Shown in pieces: positions 51,319 to 60,547 of a stretch of 64,000 bases of DNA (the first letter of the stretch is position 1; each line of letters opens with the position of its first letter). The notes beneath the pieces are model-generated. The model saw only the letters and a program-made list of their open reading frames with translations, was not told the origin of the DNA and did no database searches. The position numbers and the translations under genes are program-made. Source of the DNA: Shouchella xiaoxiensis (lineage in GTDB: Bacteria; Bacillota; Bacilli; Bacillales; Bacillaceae_D); the NCBI RefSeq assembly GCF_016907895.1, contig NZ_JAFBCV010000005.1:220695-284694 (forward strand), in the 5' to 3' direction.

Positions 51319-52818
51319 TTGACACATTTCAGCGGAAACACAGACGCTCTCGATAACATTGTATTTATTGTTGGACCAAAACCTGCTCCCATTACGGCAC
51401 TAACCTATGATTCTAGAAAAGTAGAAAAGGACGGTTGCTTTGTTTGTATTGATGGGCATCAATCAGACGGTCATCTTTTTATTGAATCTGCTATACATAA
51501 CGGGGCACATGTCATTATCGGAAGCAAGAAGAACATCCTGATGGATTGGTACTACAAGCGACCTGATTTAACCTTTGTGCTTGTACGAGACACAAAAAAA
51601 GCGTTGGCTCGCTACGCAACGACCTTCTATCAAAATGTCCATGAAAAAATGAGTTTAATAGGCGTAACGGGGACAAATGGAAAAACAACGATTACCGCAT
51701 ATATCCGCTCACTCCTAAACGCGCTTGGAAATCCGACTGGATCAATTGGAACAGCAGGTGTTTGGGATCAGCAGCAGAAGTTGGAGTTTAACAAATCAAC
51801 ACCAACAACACCAGAATCATCTGATCTACATTCTATTTTTTCCCACCTATACGAAAAAAAAGCAAGCCATGTTGTTATGGAAGCTACTTCAATTGCACTC
51901 GATCAAGAACGTCTGCATGGTATACAGTTTAATCTAGCCGTTCATTCCAATCTCTGGCCCGAACACCTCGATTTTCACCATACAATGGAAGACTACAAAA
52001 AAGCAAAACTACGTTTATTTGAGCAGGCCGATATAGCCGTTGTGAATAACGACGATGACGGAATGGCTCCTGATATCATCCGGATGTTTGAAGGAGAGCT
52101 TTGGACATATGGAATGGAGCGGGATGCAGATGTCAGAGCTCGAAATATGAAGAGCGTAGCTGCAGGTACTTCCTTTGACTTACTTGTTGATGGAAAGGTA
52201 CATTCCGTTATCGTTCCGATTTTTGGAAATCACAACGTCGCCAATTTCTTAGCAGCAGTCACGACTTGTTTAGCGCAAGGACATGGCATCGAGAACATTC
52301 TTCGTGTTTTACCGCTGATACAAGGGCCGCCTGGGCGCTTTCAAGTGGTCAACAACTACCCAGATAGACAGCTGGTCTTGGATTTTGCTCATTCGCCTCG
52401 TGCTCTTGAAACGCTGTTCGAGACGATTGAACCATTTTCTTATAACCGCATCATTCTCCTGATTACCGGAATTGGCATCCGCGAGCGCCATTTACGACCT
52501 GAGATCGCTCAAGCTGTTGAAGGGAAAGCCGATGCATATGTGGTAACGGTCGATCATCCAGGTGATGAGGATCCGGAAATCGTCATGGCCGATGTTGTAT
52601 CCGGGTTCACGGAAGTACCCGCAAACCTACATCTCGAGGCAAAACGGGGACAAGCGATTCAAAAAGCGATGTCACTAGCCGAAAAAGGCGATTTGATTCT
52701 CATCACTGGCATCTGCATGGAAACGTTCCAAATTGTAAAAGGAGAACGGGTTCCCTACCATGATTTTGATGAAATTAAATCCTTTTTACACAAACACCAT
52801 GCCATAACAACTTGTTAA
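51319..52818 (+). CDS. MurE-like Mur ligase with altered substrate motifs
   Basis: 499 residues, TTG start nine bases after GGAGG. Mur ligase order is complete: N-terminal ALTYDSRKVEKDGCFVCIDG, P-loop GVTGTNGKTT (about 115), TPTTPESSDLH, the carbamylated Lys region YKKAKLRLFEQAD, and GPPGRFQVVNN. The usual DNPR amino-acid-specificity motif of MurE is DHPG (about 410), and GKGHE is GICME, so the amino acid added is probably neither meso-DAP nor lysine by the standard contacts. It stands alone, away from a dcw cluster. It may be a second MurE for a different wall peptide, or act in another peptide-ligase pathway; this is inference. Confidence 0.8.
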   Translation: MTHFSGNTDALDNIVFIVGPKPAPITALTYDSRKVEKDGCFVCIDGHQSDGHLFIESAIHNGAHVIIGSKKNILMDWYYKRPDLTFVLVRDTKKALARYATTFYQNVHEKMSLIGVTGTNGKTTITAYIRSLLNALGNPTGSIGTAGVWDQQQKLEFNKSTPTTPESSDLHSIFSHLYEKKASHVVMEATSIALDQERLHGIQFNLAVHSNLWPEHLDFHHTMEDYKKAKLRLFEQADIAVVNNDDDGMAPDIIRMFEGELWTYGMERDADVRARNMKSVAAGTSFDLLVDGKVHSVIVPIFGNHNVANFLAAVTTCLAQGHGIENILRVLPLIQGPPGRFQVVNNYPDRQLVLDFAHSPRALETLFETIEPFSYNRIILLITGIGIRERHLRPEIAQAVEGKADAYVVTVDHPGDEDPEIVMADVVSGFTEVPANLHLEAKRGQAIQKAMSLAEKGDLILITGICMETFQIVKGERVPYHDFDEIKSFLHKHHAITTC

Positions 52819-52858
52819 AAAAAGCGCTAATCCGAATGAAGCTGGGTTAGCGCTTTTT
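52819..52858. terminator. Bidirectional terminator
   Basis: AAAAAGCGCTAA and TTAGCGCTTTTT form the stem between the convergent MurE-like gene and the peptide transporter operon. Confidence 0.87.
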
Positions 52859-52861
52859 CCA

Positions 52862-53827
52862 TTAAGCAAAATGACAAGCAACATAATGTCTTGGTTCCAC
52901 TTCGCGAAAAGCAGGCACTTCTGCTGCACACGCTTCCGTCGCAAGCGGACAGCGCGTATGGAACTTACAGCCGCTCGGAGGATCAGCTGGATTAGGCACA
53001 TCTCCTTTTAGTGGCACATGCTCCCGTCTTCGCTTAGGATCGGGTACTGGAACGGCAGCAAGCAGTGCTCTTGTATAGGGATGAAGCGGGTTTTGATAAA
53101 GTTGATCGCGGGAACCAAGCTCCATCATCGTCCCAAGATAAAGCACGCCAATTCGCGTACACAAATGTTCAACTACGCTTAAATCATGGGAGATAAACAA
53201 ATAAGCCATGTTTTTCTTTTCTTGTAGCTCTTGAAACAAATTAATGATTTGCGCTTGAATGGACACATCCAGAGCAGAGACCGGTTCGTCCGCAACAATG
53301 AATTCCGGATCCATAATAACGGCACGGGCAATTCCAATTCGCTGACGCTGTCCACCACTGAATTCATGAGGAAACTTATCAATGTGGTAATGGGGCAAAC
53401 CGCACAGCTCCATCACACTTAACACTTTTTCACGGACTGTTTCCTTAGTAGCCAATCCATGATCAAGCAGTGGTTCCGCAAGAGCCTCACCAATTCGCAA
53501 GCGAGGATTAAGTGAGCTAAATGGGTCTTGAAAGACAAACTGTAGTTTAGGGCGTAAACGGCGCATGTCTTTTTTTGATAGTTCGTGAATGTCTTGGTCT
53601 TTATAGGTAACCGAGCCAGCCGTAATCTCATGCAGGCGAAGCAGCGACTTGCCAATTGTGCTTTTTCCGCTCCCCGATTCACCAACAAGACCGAAAGCTT
53701 CGCCTCGTTTAATGGAGAAGCTGACGTTATCAACGGCAATTACCCGCTCGGGCTTTCGATTCAGGAAGGAGGCTTTAGCTGCATATACTTTTTCGAGGTT
53801 CTTCACTTCAATAAACGACGTACTCAT
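52862..53827 (-). CDS. Oligopeptide ABC transporter ATPase, OppF/AppF-like
   Basis: 321 residues. Walker A GESGSGKST (about 50), Q-loop FQDPFSSLNPRL, signature FSGGQRQRIGIARAV, Walker B FIVADEPVSALD, H-loop FISHDLSVVEH, and the C-terminal oligopeptide/dipeptide signature with cysteines (GCKFHTRCPLATEAC), which can hold an iron-sulphur cluster in this family. Last gene of the operon; it overlaps its partner ATPase by ATGA. Confidence 0.87.
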   Translation of the reverse strand: MSTSFIEVKNLEKVYAAKASFLNRKPERVIAVDNVSFSIKRGEAFGLVGESGSGKSTIGKSLLRLHEITAGSVTYKDQDIHELSKKDMRRLRPKLQFVFQDPFSSLNPRLRIGEALAEPLLDHGLATKETVREKVLSVMELCGLPHYHIDKFPHEFSGGQRQRIGIARAVIMDPEFIVADEPVSALDVSIQAQIINLFQELQEKKNMAYLFISHDLSVVEHLCTRIGVLYLGTMMELGSRDQLYQNPLHPYTRALLAAVPVPDPKRRREHVPLKGDVPNPADPPSGCKFHTRCPLATEACAAEVPAFREVEPRHYVACHFA

Positions 53828-54819
53828 CGGACAGCCTCCCTCTCTTCATAAAGCCAGCAGGCAACTTCATGTGTCTCCTGTCCCTCCTGTTTTAGCGTAG
53901 GTGCTTTGCTTGTACAAATATCCATGCAGTGTTCACAGCGATCAGCAAAATAACAGGAGTCAGGCAAGTCTACGAGCTGGGGCACCTGACCTGGGATCGT
54001 GTAAAGCTTTTGCTTGCGCGCACCGAGAATTGGTTTGGCTTCAAGCAGTCCTTTTGTATAGGGGTGCTTTGGATTCTCAAAAATTTCTTCAACGCCACCT
54101 TGTTCAATGACTTTACCGGCATACATGACAACAACATAATCAGCCACTTCTGCAACTACACCAAGGTCATGGGTGATTAACAGCATCGACATGTTCCGCT
54201 CTTGTTTTAACGAACGAAGCAAGTCTAATATCTGCGCTTGAATCGTTACATCAAGTGCAGTTGTCGGCTCATCGGCAATCAGCATTTTCGGATCACAGGA
54301 GAGGGCAATCGCAATCATAATGCGCTGGAGCATCCCCCCGCTCATCTGATGGGGGTAAGATTTGAGAATTTGCTCCCCTCGTCCAATTCCAACAAGCGCA
54401 ATTAGCTCAAGCGCTTTTTGAGTCGCTGCTTTTTTTGAGAGCGTTGTATGATTTAAAATCGTTTCCTTCAGCTGTTCTCCAATTGTCAGCACCGGGTTAA
54501 GCGAGGACATCGGCTCTTGAAAGATCATCGCGAGTTCATTTCCACGGATTCGACGCATGTCTCCTTTTGAGAGAGTGCGCAGGTCGGTACCTGCTAGCTT
54601 CATTGATCCGGAAACGACGCCGTTGCCTGTAATCAAATCCATTATTGATAATGCGGTTACGCTTTTTCCACAGCCTGACTCGCCAACAATACAAACGGTC
54701 TCACCTTGACCAACCGTAAAGCTGACGCCATCCACTGCTTTAACAAGTCCTCTTTCCGTCTGAAAATGGGTGCGGACTTCTTCTACTTCTAACAGAGGTG
54801 TCTGCTTCTCCATTATCAT
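53824..54819 (-). CDS. Oligopeptide ABC transporter ATPase, OppD/AppD-like
   Basis: 331 residues from the ATG at 54819, which overlaps the permease stop as TGATG. Walker [10 protein letters not shown] (the S-to-V change is normal in this subfamily), Q-loop [12 protein letters not shown], signature [15 protein letters not shown], Walker [14 protein letters not shown], and the C-terminal [15 protein letters not shown] with four cysteines. It forms a heterodimer with the AppF-like protein to drive peptide import. Confidence 0.87.
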   Translation of the reverse strand: MIMEKQTPLLEVEEVRTHFQTERGLVKAVDGVSFTVGQGETVCIVGESGCGKSVTALSIMDLITGNGVVSGSMKLAGTDLRTLSKGDMRRIRGNELAMIFQEPMSSLNPVLTIGEQLKETILNHTTLSKKAATQKALELIALVGIGRGEQILKSYPHQMSGGMLQRIMIAIALSCDPKMLIADEPTTALDVTIQAQILDLLRSLKQERNMSMLLITHDLGVVAEVADYVVVMYAGKVIEQGGVEEIFENPKHPYTKGLLEAKPILGARKQKLYTIPGQVPQLVDLPDSCYFADRCEHCMDICTSKAPTLKQEGQETHEVACWLYEEREAVR

Positions 54820-55748
54820 CAACGTCCTTTCATATTCGGATCAATCGCATCACGCAACCCGTCCCCAAGCAAATTAACGGAGATCACAGTCGCAAAGATT
54901 GCCACACCAGGTGGGATCCAGAGCCACGGCCGGTTGGTAAAATCAATTAAACTATTCGCCGTATTAATCATATTGCCCCAAGATGCTGTCGGTGGCACAA
55001 CACCAAGCCCAAAGAAACTTAAAACCGATTCGCTCAAAATCGCGCCACCAACGCTTAACGTAGCTGTCACAATCAGAAGCGGCACAACGTTTGGCAAAAG
55101 ATGATTTACTACTTTTCTCCTGTCTCGTAAGCCAAGTGCTTCCGTTGCCTGCATAAATTCACGTTCACGCAAGCTTAACACCTGACTTCGAACAAGGCGG
55201 GCAAGCCCTGGCCAGTTAACGAGACTAAGCATGATCATCACGACATAAAGTCGTTGTTCCGCCGGTACTCTCCACTCCGACATCACTGCAGCCATAATAA
55301 AAAGAAGTGGAATACCAGGGAGAGTCATCAATATATCAGCAAGACGCATCACTATTTGATCAATAATGCCTTTGTAGTACCCACCAAGGATCCCGAGAAT
55401 ACCGCCAATCGATACAGCTAGAACCATGGCGCCGATGCCAACCGTAAGGGAGATTCGCCCAGCAAGCATTAGGCGCGTCAGCACATCCCGTCCTAAGTGG
55501 TCGGTGCCAAGCAAATGCGCTCCACTAGGTGACTGGTGAATCATTTGTGGGTTCGTCCCACTCGTCATATAAGGTGAGAAGAATGGTCCGACAAAGCTAA
55601 ACAAAAAAATAAACAACAGAAAAAGGAGCCCAAACATCGCCATTTTGTTTTTAATAAAGCGACGTCCTACTTCTCTCCAGAGAGAGGATTTCTGTCCTTT
55701 TTCAAGGTCAAGCGCAAGCGATGACCGGGTATCTGGACGATTTTCCAT
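54819..55748 (-). CDS. Peptide ABC transporter permease, OppC/AppC-like
   Basis: 309 residues, six membrane helices after a charged N-terminus. HLLGTDHLGRDVLTRLMLAG (about 85) is the DppC/OppC signature; EFMQATEALGLRDRRKVVNH is the EAA loop. It forms the channel with the permease encoded just upstream (12-base gap). Confidence 0.87.
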   Translation of the reverse strand: MENRPDTRSSLALDLEKGQKSSLWREVGRRFIKNKMAMFGLLFLLFIFLFSFVGPFFSPYMTSGTNPQMIHQSPSGAHLLGTDHLGRDVLTRLMLAGRISLTVGIGAMVLAVSIGGILGILGGYYKGIIDQIVMRLADILMTLPGIPLLFIMAAVMSEWRVPAEQRLYVVMIMLSLVNWPGLARLVRSQVLSLREREFMQATEALGLRDRRKVVNHLLPNVVPLLIVTATLSVGGAILSESVLSFFGLGVVPPTASWGNMINTANSLIDFTNRPWLWIPPGVAIFATVISVNLLGDGLRDAIDPNMKGR

Positions 55749-55760
55749 CCTGCTCCTCCT

Positions 55761-56717
55761 TTATTTCACTCGAACTCGTGGATCAGCAACACCATAGAGC
55801 AAATCCGCAACTAAGTTGCTAATGACGGTAAGCAACGCAATAAACATCGTAAAGCCCATTAACAACGGATAATCCCGTACGGAAAATGCCTGCATGTAGA
55901 TTGCGCCAATGCCTGGCCAGTTAAAAATCTGTTCAATGATAATCGCCCCACTAAAAAGCGCAGGCAGCTCAAACGCAAACAGCGTAATTGCTGGCAAAAG
56001 CGCATTGCGCAAAGCATGTTTGTAAATAACGACTTTTTCTTTAAGCCCTTTTGCCCGGGCGGTTCGCACAAAATCTTGTTTAATGACTTCGAGCATGTTT
56101 GTTCTAAAATACCTCGTCAGTCCGCCAATCCCGAGCATCGTTAAGACAAGAACGGGCAGAATCATATGCTCTGCAATATCCTTGATGTGCTCCCAGCCGC
56201 TGTAGTTCATACCCGAGCTAGTCATTCCTCCTGCCGGAAGCCAACCGAGGTCCACCGCAAAAAACTTAATTACAATCAATCCAAGGAAAAACGACGGAGT
56301 TGCCATTGCCGCGAACACGAGAAACGTGACAAAACCATCAAAGAATGAATACTGCTTTGTTGCTGATACAACGCCAACCACAACAGCAATGCCCCACGTT
56401 AAAAAAAGCGAAGCAAAGGCAACAATAAATGAGCTCCATATGTAATTTCCTAGTACTTCCGTAACTGGACGCTGGAACTGTAGCGAATAGCCTAAGTCCC
56501 CTTGAAACAAGTTTCCAACCCAAATAAAGTAACGAATAAACGTCGGTTGATCAAATCCATAAAGTGCTGACAGCTCGGCCTTGCGTTCAGCAGTCAAGTT
56601 CGGATCGGCATCAATGAAGTTTCCGGGTACAAGTGAGTATAAGAAAAAGATAAGTACAGAAGCACCAATTAATGTTGGGATTAGATAGAGCAATCGTTTG
56701 ACTACATAATTACTCAA
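55761..56717 (-). CDS. Peptide ABC transporter permease, OppB/AppB-like
   Basis: 318 residues with six membrane helices. The N-terminus YVVKRLLYLIPTLIGASVLI is typical of the DppB/OppB branch, and DFVRTARAKGLKEKVVIYKH is the EAA loop. The large extracytoplasmic loop DADPNLTAERKAELSALYGF is the usual one between helices 1 and 2. It is separated from the upstream binding-protein gene by a hairpin at 56748-56774. Confidence 0.87.
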   Translation of the reverse strand: MSNYVVKRLLYLIPTLIGASVLIFFLYSLVPGNFIDADPNLTAERKAELSALYGFDQPTFIRYFIWVGNLFQGDLGYSLQFQRPVTEVLGNYIWSSFIVAFASLFLTWGIAVVVGVVSATKQYSFFDGFVTFLVFAAMATPSFFLGLIVIKFFAVDLGWLPAGGMTSSGMNYSGWEHIKDIAEHMILPVLVLTMLGIGGLTRYFRTNMLEVIKQDFVRTARAKGLKEKVVIYKHALRNALLPAITLFAFELPALFSGAIIIEQIFNWPGIGAIYMQAFSVRDYPLLMGFTMFIALLTVISNLVADLLYGVADPRVRVK

Positions 56718-56747
56718 CGAACGGTCCCCCCTTTAGTGAAAATGGAA

Positions 56748-56774
56748 ACGGAGGACAGATGATCCGTCCTCCGT
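56748..56774 (-). terminator. Intercistronic hairpin after the binding-protein gene
   Basis: AACGGAGGAC and GTCCTCCGTT pair around a 7-base loop; TTTCCATTTTC follows. It probably lets the binding protein be made in excess over the membrane parts. Confidence 0.72.
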
Positions 56775-56780
56775 TCATCC

Positions 56781-58523
56781 TTACTCTGCAACATCAATGA
56801 CATTCAAGTTTTCAAGACTAAGAGATATGCCGCGGAAACCGTTCGGTTCAAATCCTTCGACTCGAGCATTTGTCGCAGATAACACCTTGTTGTAGTTTAA
56901 GAGAATCATTGGTGGATCATCCTCAAGTGCCTCATAGAGCTCATGGTAAGCAGCAGCCCGTTCATCTAAATTACTAACAGCTACCGTTGCATCAATTAAC
57001 GCATCAATCTCTTCATTTCCATACGCTTTAAAGGTATTCCCTGTATGCTCTGAATGGAATGTCTGCACACCAATATGTGGGTCTGGCTGCATCGTCGTCG
57101 AGAAGCTAACTAAGTCATGGTCCCCATTATCAACGCGAGCAAGCAAAGCGTTAAAGTCCATCTGTTCAATTTGCAAATCAATACCGATCCGCTGATAGTC
57201 TTCTTGCAGCAGCGTTACAAGGACATCACTCGCACCACTTGCTTCAGTTGTGAAGAAATAGACGCGCAATTTCTCTCCGTCTTTCTCACGAATTCCATCA
57301 GATCCTTCAACCCAGCCAGCTTCTTCAAGCAAGCGCTCAGCTTCTTCTGGGTCAAATGGGAAGCCCTCGATCTCATCGGTATGTGCCCAAGATACAGGCG
57401 CAACCGGAACATTTGCTACTTGTGCAAACCCTTGGAAACGAATATCTACGTAGGTTTGACGGTCAAATCCATAGTTAAAAGCTTTCCGAACATTGGCATC
57501 TTCGAAGATCTCTGATTCATGGTTAAACGCAATATAGCTGTAGTTTGACGACGTATATAAATCAATATTGGCAAACTCAAGCGATTGCAACATGTCAAAG
57601 TTGTCTTGATTTGCTGCAAAAGCACTGTAATCAAGCTCGCCAGTTTGGAAGAACTGCTGGGAATCCCCCTCGGTTGTCCGGTAGATAAACGCATCCGCAT
57701 CTGGTTCACCATTGTAATAATGCTCATTAGATGTAAAACGAATTTCTTCGCCTGGGTTATAGGCCTCAAACTTAAACGGGCCAGCGCCAAGAGGACGAAG
57801 GTGGAAATCACTTATATAATCGAGATCGCCTTTTTCATACTGTTCTCCGTAATAAGCTTTGCTTAACACTTGCCCTCCAAGCATTGTCAGCGCCCGCGCA
57901 TTCGGCTCTTCCACCTCAAACTCTATTGTTTGTTCATCAACGATGGTAATGCCTGCTATTTCCGTTGCGTCGCCTTCTTTGTAATCAAGCCCCCCGACAA
58001 GATTCGTTTCCGAAATATCCGTTGTTCCTGGATAGCTAGGATCGTACAACAACGTAATCGTAAACGCGACGTCTTCAGTTGTTAGTGGCGTCCCATCATC
58101 AAACAATAGATCATCACGCAGCGTGAAGCTGAATGTTAATTCATCATCTGAAACATCCCATGTCTCAGCTAAGCGGCCAAACGGTTCACCGTTTTCATTA
58201 ATGTCAATTAAAGGTGGAAACATAACAGCTTGCACATTCCCATCGTAGCCACTTGTATTAAAGTAGGGTGTAAACACACCACCCGGTTCTTGCAGTCCAA
58301 CGACAACCGTCTCCCCCCGGTTCGTTGCAAGTGCAGGTGATGCAGCTGGGTTACTTGCCTCCACTTGCGTATCTTCGACAAGCTGAACATCAGCTACTTC
58401 TTCTTCTCCGCTGTCACTGCTAGTTGGAGGCGTTGGCTCATCACTGCCCATTTCCGTATTGCAGGCCCCCAGCACCGCCGTAAGTGCAACTGCAGGTATC
58501 GTTAAAGACCATCGTTTTTTCAT
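56781..58523 (-). CDS. Peptide ABC transporter substrate-binding lipoprotein
   Basis: 580 residues. I start at the ATG at 58523 (MKKRWSLT), behind GGGAG; the longer frame has no RBS. Signal and lipobox (AVLGACNTE), an acidic Ser/Thr linker, then a family 5 binding domain: VVGLQEPGGVFTPYFNTSGY, LAETWDVSDDELTFSFTLRD (the signature block, about 145), FNYGFDRQTYVDI (about 360) and GYDF-like VNVPVAPVSWAH. It delivers peptides, or possibly another ligand such as nickel chelates or oligosaccharides, to the App-type permease. First gene of the operon. Confidence 0.86.
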   Translation of the reverse strand: MKKRWSLTIPAVALTAVLGACNTEMGSDEPTPPTSSDSGEEEVADVQLVEDTQVEASNPAASPALATNRGETVVVGLQEPGGVFTPYFNTSGYDGNVQAVMFPPLIDINENGEPFGRLAETWDVSDDELTFSFTLRDDLLFDDGTPLTTEDVAFTITLLYDPSYPGTTDISETNLVGGLDYKEGDATEIAGITIVDEQTIEFEVEEPNARALTMLGGQVLSKAYYGEQYEKGDLDYISDFHLRPLGAGPFKFEAYNPGEEIRFTSNEHYYNGEPDADAFIYRTTEGDSQQFFQTGELDYSAFAANQDNFDMLQSLEFANIDLYTSSNYSYIAFNHESEIFEDANVRKAFNYGFDRQTYVDIRFQGFAQVANVPVAPVSWAHTDEIEGFPFDPEEAERLLEEAGWVEGSDGIREKDGEKLRVYFFTTEASGASDVLVTLLQEDYQRIGIDLQIEQMDFNALLARVDNGDHDLVSFSTTMQPDPHIGVQTFHSEHTGNTFKAYGNEEIDALIDATVAVSNLDERAAAYHELYEALEDDPPMILLNYNKVLSATNARVEGFEPNGFRGISLSLENLNVIDVAE

Positions 58524-59028
58524 CTTTTCTCCCACTCTTCCCTTTTGTCTCATGATTTTTCACAACTTTATGTAAAAAAAGTGATCTTCATTCATTAAAC
58601 CACATTATTCCGATTAGTCAACAAGAGATTAAATTCTTAGTATAAAAGTCGGTTTATCCTATTTGTGCAAAAAAGCTCATCATACAAACAAAAAAAGCCT
58701 TTCACTAATTTGTGAAAAGCTTTCTCTTATTCATATTTCATCGACTTCACACATCAACTATTGGAACGTTTTTTTACGATTATTAACCGTTATTTCTCCA
58801 CTTTTCGATACAATTGACTCTGTTCATCAACATAGTACTTCCGTCTGATAATGGACAACGGCCGCCACGTTCTCGACCACTCTTTTTTAAGCTGAGAATA
58901 ACCCATATCGTCCCCCACACGATAAAGATTTGACAAGTCCTACCTCTTAATTTTTTGTCAGTGAAAAGGAAATTGTGAGGGATGTCATTTCACAAAAGTT
59001 GGCTACTCGTTTCCTGTCGTGTTTGAGT
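58524..59028. other. Intergenic region with one hairpin
   Basis: Holds the promoter region of the peptide operon. AAAGCCTTTCAC and GTGAAAAGCTTT (58694-58723) pair with one mismatch in the stem, with A and T flanks: a possible terminator with no gene assigned. Small frames here have no RBS. Confidence 0.5.
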
Positions 59029-59643
59029 TTAATAAGCCGACTCTTCCTCAGCAAATTCTTCAATTACCAGCGATTGAAAAGCGAATTCCGCGTCTTTCCC
59101 TTGAGGACTGCATCCATACAATCCAGCGTGGACTTGCTGATTCTTACTGCACAAATGAGCAATACGTATTTGCGTCCAATGAATCTCATCGCTTGATACA
59201 TCAACATAGTACGTCTGCTTTTTTCGCGTAATTCGGTACGACATCGCTTCAATCGTTTCAATGGGCTGGCTTGACCAGTCCGAGTAGCCATTGTTCGTCA
59301 CAACTACACCAAGCTTATTTGCTTCAGCTGGGATAAATTCGCTTGATGTTTTTAACCAATTGTTCTCGTCAAAACGAATCATAAGACCGGCTTGGTCATA
59401 GCGATTAACAGGAGACGTCACCACCCTTGTCGTTATCCGAAAATCACCTTCAATCTCCGCATAAAGAAAATGGCCATTATCTCGCCGAAAGCCATAGTGC
59501 GTTCGTTGCCAAAAATCGGTGTCTGCATCTGATCGTATCTTTAACCCATTCTCTACAACCCAATGCGATGGTTCATTCAGCCAGTTGAGCTTGTCACTTA
59601 TTGTTTTTTGCGTAAATGATTCCTTCAGAATCGTCTTGTCCAT
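59029..59643 (-). CDS. DUF1349 family protein
   Basis: 204 residues, soluble. SHWVVENGLKIRSDADTDFW (about 27-46), GDFRITTRVVTSPVNRYDQA, GLMIRFDENNWLKTSSEF and HAGLYGCSPQGKDAEFAFQ are the DUF1349 pattern, a concanavalin-like beta sandwich that may bind a sugar. No enzymatic role is established. It lies 21 bases after the maltose-acetyltransferase-like gene, so the two are co-transcribed. Confidence 0.82.
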   Translation of the reverse strand: MDKTILKESFTQKTISDKLNWLNEPSHWVVENGLKIRSDADTDFWQRTHYGFRRDNGHFLYAEIEGDFRITTRVVTSPVNRYDQAGLMIRFDENNWLKTSSEFIPAEANKLGVVVTNNGYSDWSSQPIETIEAMSYRITRKKQTYYVDVSSDEIHWTQIRIAHLCSKNQQVHAGLYGCSPQGKDAEFAFQSLVIEEFAEEESAY

Positions 59644-59664
59644 CTGCCTCGCCTCACTCCGCTT

Positions 59665-60213
59665 TTAAAGTGTTTTAATAATTCGTGCGGGATTCCCACC
59701 AACTACCACATTACTTGGCACGTCTTTTGTAACCACGGCACCCGAAGCAATTACAGCATTATCACCGATAGTGACGCCTGGATTAATAATCGCGCCGCCA
59801 CTAACCCAGACCCGGTCGCCAATGGTTACGGGTTTGCCGTATTCCACACCGGAAATGCGTTCCTCTGCATCCAATGGATGTGTGGCTGTATAAACATGAA
59901 CACCCGGTCCAAACATGACATCATCACCAATTCGGATTGGACAGACGTCGAGCATGACCGTGTCAAAGTTAGCAAAGAAGTTTTCTCCAACAGAAATGTT
60001 GTAGCCATAATCACACTTCAGCGTTCCTTCAAACATCACTTCTTCACCTGTTTGGCCGAGCCATTCTTTAATAATTGCCTTACGCTCTCCATCATCCGTT
60101 GAGCGCTCAAATTGATACATCAACTTACGCGAACGTAAGCGACCCTCCTGCAGTTCTTTATCAGTAGGAGCGTATAGTTCCCCCGCGATCATTTTCTCTT
60201 TCTCTGTTTTCAA
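59665..60213 (-). CDS. maa: Maltose/galactoside O-acetyltransferase
   Basis: 182 residues from a TTG at 60213 (encoding [14 protein letters not shown]), nine bases after AAGAAGGAG; this matches the usual Maa N-terminus and length. A GTG at 60249 would add 12 residues but has no RBS. Mac domain at the N-terminus ([20 protein letters not shown]), then hexapeptide repeats with the catalytic His in [14 protein letters not shown] (about 115) and the tail [14 protein letters not shown]. It acetylates sugars with acetyl-CoA. Confidence 0.88.
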   Translation of the reverse strand: MKTEKEKMIAGELYAPTDKELQEGRLRSRKLMYQFERSTDDGERKAIIKEWLGQTGEEVMFEGTLKCDYGYNISVGENFFANFDTVMLDVCPIRIGDDVMFGPGVHVYTATHPLDAEERISGVEYGKPVTIGDRVWVSGGAIINPGVTIGDNAVIASGAVVTKDVPSNVVVGGNPARIIKTL

Positions 60214-60330
60214 CTTGTCCAACTCCTTCTTTCGATGAGGTGCTTTCACCCCATTAGTTTAAGTTGTTCCGCTTCAATGAGCAAATGCAAAATAGCCTTT
60301 GCTAAAACGTTACTTTTGTTAACACACTAA

Positions 60331-60534
60331 CTACAGGAGAATTCGTCGCTTTCCGGGGGGCACTGCCTCAGCCTCCTTCGTGGAAAACAGCCACTCCAGA
60401 GTCTTCAGACACGTGCTGATCCCCTAGCAGTCTTCGGATTCTCCTTCCGCTCATTTTAGTATAAACTAAACGACGAACGTTCCTATTTTCAGGAATGTTC
60501 GTCATTTGTGTCTGTCTATCTACTCTTGTCCCAG
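60331..60534. mobile_element. About 200-bp mobile-element relic, copy 2
   Basis: Same orientation and content as 24310-24512: CTACAGGAGAATTC start, a GACGAACGTTCCT/AGGAATGTTCGTC hairpin, TCTGTCTATCTACT end. It has no ORF. The dispersed pair suggests a small non-autonomous element or decayed insertion-sequence end; the hairpin could now work as a terminator for the gene at 60548. Confidence 0.65.
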
Positions 60535-60547
60535 CCCCGCCTAATCT

